A stretch of DNA of 12,367 nt from the NCBI GenBank assembly GCA_048497495.1, contig JAFHCF010000265.1, forward strand, positions 1-12,367. Direction: 5' to 3'. The notes beneath the pieces were generated by a model that saw only the letters and a program-made list of their open reading frames with translations, was not told the DNA's origin and did no database searches. A program made the position numbers and the translations under genes. Of the stretch, positions 6,914-12,367 are shown piece after piece. Position 1 is the first letter of the stretch. Each line of letters opens with the position of its first letter. The stretch comes from JAFHCF01 sp048497495 (GTDB lineage: Bacteria; Pseudomonadota; Alphaproteobacteria; Rhizobiales; Ancalomicrobiaceae).

Positions 6914-8129
6914 AGCCGTACGAGAGGCTCCCCGCAAGCCGGCGGCGAAGGTCATTCCGCTCGGGCGGAAAGCCGTGATCCCGATCGAGCGCAGCCGAGG
7001 GATTCTCGCCTGGGCCAAGAAGCACTGGATTCGGGCGTCGGGCCTTCTCGCCGTGGTGGTGCCGGTGGTGGTGGCGACCCTCTATCTCGGGCTGATCGCC
7101 TCGGATCGCTATTCGGTCGAGGTGAAACTCGCGGTGCGCGGCCAGGACACCCCGGCCGTCGATGTCCTGGGCGTTCTCGGAAGTTTCGGCGGCGGCAACA
7201 TGTCGACCGACGCCTACATCATGATCGACTACGTGCTCGGCCGGAACATGGTCGACGAACTGTCCAGGAACATCGATCTGCGCAAACTCTATTCCCGATC
7301 CTCGGTCGACTGGTTCTCCCGTCTCGACCCGGACAAGTCGATCGAAGAGACCACCGAATATTGGCAGAAGATGACGACGGCGGTGTTCGAACCCGCCACC
7401 GGGATCATTCGGATCGAAGTGACCGCCTATGATCCGAAGGACGCCGTCACCCTCTCCAACGCGGTGATCGCCTCCGCCGACAGCCTGATCAACCGCCTGT
7501 CGGCGGAATCGCGGCGCGACGCCCTCAAGGCGGCGACCAGCGAGGTCGAGCGCGCCGAGCAGCGTCAGCGGATGCTGCGCGCGGCGATGCGCAAGTTCCG
7601 CGAGCAGGAACAGATCGCCGATCCGGTGCGCCGCGCCGGCTTCCAGCAGGAGATGATCGAGAAGGCCAAGGCCGAACTGCAGCGCATCGACACCGAGTTG
7701 CAGACGGCGCGCGGCTTCATGAAGGACACGGCGCCCTCGATCATCGTGCTGAAGAACCAGCGCTCCGCGGCGTTGAAGCAGTTCGACTCGCTTCAGCGCG
7801 AGATCAGTGGCGAGACCGTGGGCGGTGGGCAGGCCAAGAACCAGGACAGCATCAAGGCGGTGGCCTCGATGCTGTCGACCTTCGAAGAACTGGAGGCGGA
7901 GCGCGGCTTCGCCGAGAAGGCCTATCTGACCGCGCTCGCCTCGCTGGAGCGGGCCCGCTACGAGGCCGATCGCAAGCAGCGCTATCTGGCGATCTTCGAG
8001 AAGGCCGACCTGCCGCAGGACGCGAAGTATCCGCGGCGAACCCGCGACATCGTCATGATCGCGGTCGCGGCGGGCCTGCTGTGGGGCCTCGGCGTCTTCA
8101 TCGTCTTCGGTATCCGCGAGCACACCTGA
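6897..8129 (+). CDS. kpsE: KpsE-like inner-membrane polysaccharide copolymerase (PCP-3)
   Basis: The 410-residue protein has the layout of KpsE/BexC/CtrB: a basic, proline-containing cytoplasmic N-terminus (about 1-46), a first membrane helix at 47-67, a large periplasmic domain, and a second membrane helix at about 384-405 near the C-terminus. The periplasmic part starts with a Wzz-like alpha/beta section (about 70-195) and continues as long charged helices likely to be coiled coil (about 195-305 and 325-365). DLPQDAKYPRR at 371-381, just before the last helix, is the proline-rich element common to these copolymerases. It should bridge KpsM/KpsT to the outer-membrane lipoprotein. The ATG at 6897 lies inside the end of kpsT (17-base overlap), making kpsM-kpsT-kpsE one coupled unit. 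The KpsE name is by analogy; rhizobial RkpR-type names could apply equally. Confidence 0.9.
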   Translation: MKATTEAVREAPRKPAAKVIPLGRKAVIPIERSRGILAWAKKHWIRASGLLAVVVPVVVATLYLGLIASDRYSVEVKLAVRGQDTPAVDVLGVLGSFGGGNMSTDAYIMIDYVLGRNMVDELSRNIDLRKLYSRSSVDWFSRLDPDKSIEETTEYWQKMTTAVFEPATGIIRIEVTAYDPKDAVTLSNAVIASADSLINRLSAESRRDALKAATSEVERAEQRQRMLRAAMRKFREQEQIADPVRRAGFQQEMIEKAKAELQRIDTELQTARGFMKDTAPSIIVLKNQRSAALKQFDSLQREISGETVGGGQAKNQDSIKAVASMLSTFEELEAERGFAEKAYLTALASLERARYEADRKQRYLAIFEKADLPQDAKYPRRTRDIVMIAVAAGLLWGLGVFIVFGIREHT

Positions 8130-8368
8130 GGCCCGTCGGCCGTGGGAGCGGCGCGCCGCGCCGTCGACGACCCTGCCCAGGTCGCGGCGGGACCGACGGC
8201 CGATCGGCTCGACGACGCGTGTCGCCGCGACCATGAAGGCGGCACGATCACCGATCACCTCGAAAGGCCGAACGGAAATTCGTCGGCTCGGCGAGGGGGA
8301 CGCGCGACCTCGGCCGCGAAGGGCCACGTCGCCCGCGTCCCCTACCCGAAGGAAAGGAACGGCACGAG
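8130..8368. other. Intergenic region between kpsE and the DUF1800 gene
   Basis: These 239 GC-rich bases hold no gene I can defend. A perfect 12-base palindrome GCGGCGCGCCGC lies at 8148-8159. CCGTCGG (8133-8139) and its complement CCGACGG (8193-8199) could form a wider stem around it, but no T run follows, so termination of the kps operon here is possible yet unproven. A GTG-initiated frame of 76 codons (8142-8372) ends in an ATGA overlap with the next gene, but it has no ribosome site and resembles shadow translation. Confidence 0.4.
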
Positions 8369-9787
8369 ATGAGCGCGGGATTGCCTTCGGAAAGGGCGCT
8401 GGCGACCTCCCGGTTCGGGCTCGGCCCGGCCGGTGCCACGACTCGGGCGCGGGCCTCGTCGAGCCTCGCCGAGGTCGCCGCCGAAATCCGCCGGCCGGCC
8501 GATCTCGTCCAGCCGCGGGGGGCCCTCCACGACACGCGAACCATCCTTCTCGCCATGGCGCAGGCCGAGCGGCGAGACGGGCGCCTACGGCGGGCGTCGG
8601 AAGCCGGCAAGCCGCCACCGGTCGAACCGCCGCCGCCGCCCGACGGCCTCGTGCGGGTCGATGCCAACGGCCTGTCGGCGGGAGCGACGGCGCGCACCTT
8701 CAACCATGTCGAGCGCGGCGCCCGCTTCCGTCACGCGACGACGACGGCGGAGCCCTTCGTCGAGCGGCTGGTGATGTTCTGGTCGAACCACTTCTGCATC
8801 GCCCTCGACAAGGGCGCGCGGGTCAGGGCGCTGGCCGGCGCCTTCGAGCGCGAGGCGATCCGGCCCTTCGTCCTCGGGCGTTTCGCCGACATGCAGGCGG
8901 CGGTGGCGACCCATCCGGCGATGCTGATCTATCTCGACAACATCCAGTCGGTCGGCCCCCATTCGAACGTGGGGAAGCGTCGCGGCGTCGGCCTCAACGA
9001 GAATCTGGCGCGCGAGATCCTCGAACTCCACACCCTCGGCGTCGACGGCGGCTATACCCAGGCCGACGTCACCAGCCTGGCGCGGATGCTCACCGGCTGG
9101 TCGGTCATCGTCGACGACCGCAAGACACCGGCCTTCGCCGGATCGCGGTTCTTTCCGGCCCGCCATGAACCCGGCGCCCATGTGATCATGGGGCGGGCGT
9201 TTCGCGAGGAGGGCGCGGCCCAGGTGGCGGCGGCGCTGCGTTTCGTCGCCACTCATCCGGCGACGGCGCGCCACATCGCGACGAAGCTGGCGCGCGAGTT
9301 CATTTCCGACGATCCGCCGGAGAGCCTGGTGTCGCGGCTCGACGCGACCTTCCGGCGAACCGAGGGCGATCTCGGCGCGCTCGCCGAAGCGCTGGTGGAG
9401 GCCCCCGAGAGCCGGGGCCCCTTCGCCAAATTCCGCAAACCCTACGAATTTCTCGTCGCCGCCGGGCGCTCGTTCGGCGACGTGGCGACGGTGAAGCAGA
9501 TCGACGACGCGCTCGCGGCGATGGGTGAGCCCCTGTGGGTGCCGCCTTCGCCGGCGGGCCATTCCGATCTCGCCACCGTGTGGACCGGCCCGGAAACACT
9601 GAAGGTGCGGATGGACGTCGCCCAGGCGATCGCCGAGCGGCGGCGCTTCGACGACCCGCTCGGGTTCGCCGATGCCGTCTTCGGCGCCGATCTCAGCGCC
9701 GAGACGCGTCAGGCCGTGGCTCGGGCCGAGAGCAACACCCAGGCGGTCGCCCTGCTGCTGATGAGCCCCGAATTTCAACGCCGGTGA
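8369..9787 (+). CDS. DUF1800 family protein, function unknown
   Basis: The 472-residue protein carries the family's conserved blocks in order: an N-terminal SRFGLGP (14-20), MFWSNHF at 136-142, ENLAREILELHTLGVDGGYT at 211-230, LTGW at 241-244, HPATARHIATKLAREF at 296-311, FRKPYEFL at 355-362 and LLLMSPEFQ at 462-470. Length is normal for the shorter proteobacterial members. A proline-rich stretch (83-91) sits in the variable part. The ATG at 8369 has AGGA 10 bases upstream. No signal peptide or membrane helix is visible, unlike its partner. The DUF1501 gene follows 17 bases later, a pairing that recurs in many bacteria. To my knowledge no biochemical activity is established. Location beside the capsule exporter permits a role in the envelope, but this is position-based inference only. 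Family identity is near certain. Confidence 0.92.
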   Translation: MSAGLPSERALATSRFGLGPAGATTRARASSSLAEVAAEIRRPADLVQPRGALHDTRTILLAMAQAERRDGRLRRASEAGKPPPVEPPPPPDGLVRVDANGLSAGATARTFNHVERGARFRHATTTAEPFVERLVMFWSNHFCIALDKGARVRALAGAFEREAIRPFVLGRFADMQAAVATHPAMLIYLDNIQSVGPHSNVGKRRGVGLNENLAREILELHTLGVDGGYTQADVTSLARMLTGWSVIVDDRKTPAFAGSRFFPARHEPGAHVIMGRAFREEGAAQVAAALRFVATHPATARHIATKLAREFISDDPPESLVSRLDATFRRTEGDLGALAEALVEAPESRGPFAKFRKPYEFLVAAGRSFGDVATVKQIDDALAAMGEPLWVPPSPAGHSDLATVWTGPETLKVRMDVAQAIAERRRFDDPLGFADAVFGADLSAETRQAVARAESNTQAVALLLMSPEFQRR

Positions 9788-9792
9788 GAGGC

Positions 9793-9798
9793 GAGGGA
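9793..9798 (+). promoter_or_regulatory. Ribosome binding site of the DUF1501 gene
   Basis: GAGGGA lies 6 bases before the ATG at 9805, in the 17-base gap after the DUF1800 stop. It supports this start, which gives a well-formed twin-arginine signal, over longer in-frame extensions running back into the DUF1800 gene. Confidence 0.65.
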
Positions 9799-9804
9799 TC
9801 CGCC

Positions 9805-11034
9805 ATGTCGTCCGACCGTCCTTCCTTCCATCCCAGCCGCCGCCGCTTTCTCGCCGGCGGCATCTCGCTCGCCTTCGCGCCCTTCCTGCCGAGGATGGCC
9901 CTGGCGGCGGGCGGGCGTGATCGCCGACTGGTGGTGGTGGTGCTGCGCGGCGGGCTCGACGGGCTCACCGCCGTGGCGCCGCTCGGCGATCCCGACTATC
10001 AGGCGTTGCGGCCCGGTATCGCGCTCTCGACTTCCGACCCGGTGCCGCCGGTGCCGCTCGACGGCTTCTTCGGGCTGCATCCGGCGCTCGCCAATGTCGC
10101 CGCGCTCTACCACAAGCGCGAGGCGCTCATCGTCCACGCGGTGGCGACGCCCTATCGTGAGCGGTCGCATTTCGATGGCCAGGACGTCCTGGAGAGCGGC
10201 CTCGCCGGACCGGGGCACACCGAATCCGGATGGCTCGCGCGGCTGATCGAAGCCTTGCCGCGGGGCGCGGCGGTCGGCCGCCACGGCGGGCTCGCCGTCG
10301 GGGCGACGACGCCGGTGATCCTGCGCGGCCCCATCCCGGTTCTCGCCTGGGCCCCCCCTCGCCTGCCCGAGGCGACCGACGATCTCGCCATGCGCCTGAT
10401 CGATCTCTATGCCCAGAGGGATCCGATGCTGGCGGCCTCGTTGAGCGCCGCGGTCGAGACCGATCGGTTGGCGACCAACACGATGGACAACGAGTTCAAG
10501 CCCTTCGCGGCGCGGCGCTACGACCTGGAGGCGGCGGTCGGCGCGGCGCGGCTGATGACGGCCGCCGACGGGCCGCGCATCGCCTCGCTGACCGTCGACG
10601 GTTGGGATACCCACGTCAAGGAGGGTGGCGCCACCGGGCGTCTCGCCGGCAAGCTCGGCATTCTCGACCGGGTGATCGGCGAACTGTCGACCCATCTCGC
10701 CCCGGTTTGGGCGGACACCACGATCGTCTGCGTCACCGAATTCGGCCGCACCGCGCGGGTCAACGGCACCGGCGGCACCGACCACGGCACCGGCTCGATC
10801 ACGCTCGTCGCCGGCGGCGCCGTCGCCGGCGGGCGGGTGGTCGGCGATTGGCCGGGGCTCTCCGCCACGGCACTCCACCAGAACCGCGATCTGGCGCCGA
10901 CGACGGCGCTGTGGTCGGTGTTGAAGGGCGTGCTCGGCGACCTCTACGATCTCGACGAGACGACGCTGGCGACGCGGATCTTCCCCGACAGCGCGGCGTT
11001 GCGGCCGCTTCGCGGGCTGATCCGGACGAGCTGA
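9805..11034 (+). CDS. DUF1501 family protein with Tat signal, function unknown
   Basis: The 409-residue protein has a twin-arginine signal (SRRRFLAGG at 11-19), a hydrophobic stretch and a likely cleavage after ALA (about residue 34), so it should be exported folded to the periplasm. Conserved DUF1501 elements are LRGGLDGL (47-54), SHFDGQD (121-127), DGWDTH (265-270), TEFGRT (311-316), GTDHG (324-328) and DLAPTTALW (362-370). Pattern and fold relationship place the family near the sulfatase/alkaline-phosphatase superfamily. The D, H and E residues in these motifs look like metal ligands, but a catalytic nucleophile cannot be assigned by eye. Export by Tat agrees with a metal-loaded enzyme folded in the cytoplasm. 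It follows the DUF1800 gene by 17 bases with its own ribosome site, so the two are very likely co-transcribed. Substrate is unknown; action on a surface polymer such as the capsule is a guess from context. Confidence 0.92.
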   Translation: MSSDRPSFHPSRRRFLAGGISLAFAPFLPRMALAAGGRDRRLVVVVLRGGLDGLTAVAPLGDPDYQALRPGIALSTSDPVPPVPLDGFFGLHPALANVAALYHKREALIVHAVATPYRERSHFDGQDVLESGLAGPGHTESGWLARLIEALPRGAAVGRHGGLAVGATTPVILRGPIPVLAWAPPRLPEATDDLAMRLIDLYAQRDPMLAASLSAAVETDRLATNTMDNEFKPFAARRYDLEAAVGAARLMTAADGPRIASLTVDGWDTHVKEGGATGRLAGKLGILDRVIGELSTHLAPVWADTTIVCVTEFGRTARVNGTGGTDHGTGSITLVAGGAVAGGRVVGDWPGLSATALHQNRDLAPTTALWSVLKGVLGDLYDLDETTLATRIFPDSAALRPLRGLIRTS

Positions 11035-11270
11035 TCCGGCCGGCTTCGAACCGAGGGCTTCCGTTGCTTGCCACACGAATGGCACACGACGTCCAGACAT
11101 TGTGTCCGTCGGGGAGATTCACACACGTGGCGGTATCGATTTCAGGGGGTTGCTATGCCCGTTCGACGCTTAGACACCCAGAGCAGCGCTATTGCCGGCT
11201 GAATGACTCTGTAGAAATAATTTCTTCGGATAATTGATTTAGTCATACGAGTATTTCTGGAATTATTCCG
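11035..11270. promoter_or_regulatory. AT-richer intergenic region before the methyltransferase gene
   Basis: This 236-base gap drops steadily in GC; bases 11221-11280 contain only 19 G or C of 60. No gene is recognised. A promoter candidate is TTGCCG (11192-11197) and AATAAT (11216-11221) with an 18-base spacer, matching the housekeeping hexamers at 4 and 5 of 6 positions. A small dyad GGAATTATTCC (11259-11269) lies directly before the start codon. The methyltransferase is therefore probably transcribed on its own rather than from the DUF1501 operon. Confidence 0.4.
11192..11221 (+). promoter_or_regulatory. Possible sigma-70-like promoter for the methyltransferase gene
   Basis: TTGCCG and AATAAT are separated by 18 bases, with an AT-rich stretch downstream, 50 bases before the start codon. 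It is the best candidate seen in this gap, but a chance match cannot be excluded in AT-rich sequence. Confidence 0.3.
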
Positions 11271-12317
11271 ATGAAGACTACCGCCAATATCGAGCTATCG
11301 TTACAATATTGGGCAAATCGACACAGTCGACTCGATCGGCGCTGGACGGGCCGTATCAAAGGAAATATACGAGCAAAAAAGCTCGTGGGACCCTTCAGAA
11401 TGAATAAAGCTCCAAAGAGCGTGGATCGCCTGAGTATCCTCGACGGTGTCGTCGTGGCAGTCGGTTGGGTTCTCGGGCCAGATCCGAAGATCGCCGTGAA
11501 CGGGGTGATCGTGGTGGCGCAAGTGGCGGTGCGTCTTCACCGGCCTGATGTCGCGTCGATCTATCCCGGTGGTGGAAAACAGAGTGGTTTTCGTATTACA
11601 GCGGTTTTGCCCAATGCGAGTTTCGACTACGGCACGGTTCGGGTGGTCTTCGAAGACGGTGATGTCCTGACGCGTAGCGTGGTGAGCGAAAGTGATCGGA
11701 TCCCGCAGCTCATCGGCCGCTTCGACGAAGCCGTGGCGACGTCCTGCGCTCAGACCTCGGGAGTATCATTGATAGAGATCGGGTCGCGGGCGCGAAGCGG
11801 CAACAGATACCGCGACCGGTTTCCATCCTCGCTCCGGTATGTCGGCGTCGACGTCACCAAGGGGCCAAACGTGGACGTTGTTGCCGACGCTCATACGTTA
11901 TCAAGAAATATCAAAAGCTTATTTGATTTCGCCTTCTCTATCTCAGTGTGGGAGCATCTCTTGATGCCGTGGGTGGCCGCCTACGAGTTGAACCGGGTTC
12001 TGAAACCGGAAGGGATGGCCTATATTCAATCTCACCCGGCTTGGCCGCTGCACGATCAACCCTGGGATTTCTTTAGATTCTCGACCGACGCCTGGCGCGG
12101 CCTCTTCAACCGGTTCACCGGATTCGAGGTCGTCGACACGGCTTACGGCATCGAGGGGGCTGTCATTCCGACGGGCGCGGCAGGCGGCGCACTGCAGAAT
12201 ATCGACGCGCAGCCGACCTTCCTCCTATCGGCCTGCCTCGTCCGCAAGATCGGCGAACCGGAAGTCGACTGGGCGCTCGACCCCTCGTCGATCTACGACC
12301 TCCATTATTCGCATTGA
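11271..12317 (+). CDS. SAM-dependent methyltransferase with extra N-terminal domain, probable glycan modifier
   Basis: The 348-residue protein has a class I methyltransferase domain at about 165-325. A glycine-containing SAM loop LIEIGSRARSG is at 167-177, an acidic ribose-binding position at D194 (YVGVDV), VVADAH at 203-208, FDFAFSISVWEHL at 218-230 and VLKPEGM at 243-249. Residues about 51-137 form a separate, probably beta-rich domain with GWVLGPDPKIAVNG at 65-78, RPDVASIYPG at 91-100 and SGFR at 105-108. I recall similar small domains attached to alphaproteobacterial glycan enzymes, possibly for substrate binding. The ribosome site at 11271 is poor; an in-frame ATG at 11400 (residue 44), just before the N-terminal domain, is a serious alternative start. 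The 5' end and 11881-11940 are AT-rich (22 of 60 G or C in the latter), unlike neighbouring genes, which suggests separate ancestry. A role in methylating or capping surface polysaccharide is inferred from context; substrate unknown. Confidence 0.82.
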   Translation: MKTTANIELSLQYWANRHSRLDRRWTGRIKGNIRAKKLVGPFRMNKAPKSVDRLSILDGVVVAVGWVLGPDPKIAVNGVIVVAQVAVRLHRPDVASIYPGGGKQSGFRITAVLPNASFDYGTVRVVFEDGDVLTRSVVSESDRIPQLIGRFDEAVATSCAQTSGVSLIEIGSRARSGNRYRDRFPSSLRYVGVDVTKGPNVDVVADAHTLSRNIKSLFDFAFSISVWEHLLMPWVAAYELNRVLKPEGMAYIQSHPAWPLHDQPWDFFRFSTDAWRGLFNRFTGFEVVDTAYGIEGAVIPTGAAGGALQNIDAQPTFLLSACLVRKIGEPEVDWALDPSSIYDLHYSH

Positions 12318-12357
12318 TGCCGAAGGCGGCCACGTCCCTCGGTCCGACTTCGGCATC
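12316..12357 (+). terminator. Hairpin after the methyltransferase gene, possible terminator
   Basis: A perfect 10-base inverted repeat, GATGCCGAAG (12316-12325) and CTTCGGCATC (12348-12357), begins at the stop codon and encloses a 22-base loop. No T run is visible before the window ends, so it is either a weak terminator or an mRNA 3' stabilising structure. Confidence 0.45.
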
Positions 12358-12367
12358 GCTCCGGCAC

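Noticed and set aside
8142..8372. A GTG-initiated 76-codon frame ending in an ATGA overlap with the DUF1800 start
   Set aside because: The overlap is suggestive, but there is no ribosome site, third-position GC is lower than in neighbours, and no domain is recognised. Conservation in relatives would be needed to revive it.
6864..8618. A 584-codon leftward frame opposite kpsE
   Set aside because: It lies antisense to a well-supported kpsE and ends across the intergenic region. Composition is arginine-rich with no recognisable domain, so it is a GC-driven shadow.
9775..11100. A 441-codon leftward frame opposite the DUF1501 gene
   Set aside because: The sense strand carries all DUF1501 motifs and a Tat signal. 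The antisense product is arginine/glycine-rich without any motif.
1..12367. CRISPR array, tRNA, rRNA, transposase, integrase or attachment-site signatures
   Set aside because: None was seen. The only tandem repeat is the two-copy 20-base unit before kpsM, which has no spacers, and no mobile-element protein motif appears in any frame.

Overview
The window is GC-rich DNA, with codon third positions dominated by G and C and long spurious open frames opposite real genes. Gene content fits an alphaproteobacterium, probably Hyphomicrobiales. That placement is an inference from protein style and composition; no ribosomal or other marker gene is present. The window is mainly an ABC-transporter-dependent (group 2, Kps-type) capsular polysaccharide locus.

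Layout. Bases 2-145 hold the last codons of a rightward gene, probably a glycosyltransferase. Converging on it from the right is a leftward pair, kpsS (2264-3475) then kpsC (158-2260), with 3 bases between them. These encode the enzymes that build the beta-Kdo linker on the lipid anchor of the capsule chain. A divergent 677-base intergenic region (3476-4152), partly AT-rich and carrying two inverted repeats, separates them from a rightward operon. That operon encodes an outer-membrane polysaccharide export lipoprotein of the BexD/CtrA/Wza class (4153-5316), the ABC permease KpsM (5439-6239), the ATPase KpsT (6236-6913) and the periplasmic-spanning copolymerase KpsE (6897-8129). kpsM-kpsT-kpsE overlap end to end. 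The export lipoprotein is set apart by a 122-base leader holding a tandem 20-base repeat and a strong hairpin.

Downstream on the same strand, after a 239-base gap, lies a tight pair: a DUF1800 protein (8369-9787) and a Tat-signal DUF1501 protein (9805-11034). This pairing recurs in bacteria, but I know of no established biochemical function, and its link to the capsule is positional only. After a 236-base, AT-richer gap comes a SAM-dependent methyltransferase with an extra N-terminal domain (11271-12317). It has patches of much lower GC than its surroundings and is followed by a hairpin at the window end.

Working together: KpsS and KpsC put a poly-beta-Kdo linker on a phospholipid, glycosyltransferases (one partly visible) extend the chain, KpsM/KpsT move it across the inner membrane, and KpsE with the outer-membrane lipoprotein carries it to the surface. 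The methyltransferase may decorate or cap the glycan. The most unusual signals are the repeat/hairpin leader before kpsM, the AT-rich inverted repeat between the divergent operons, and the DUF1800-DUF1501 pair, in which only one partner shows an export signal.
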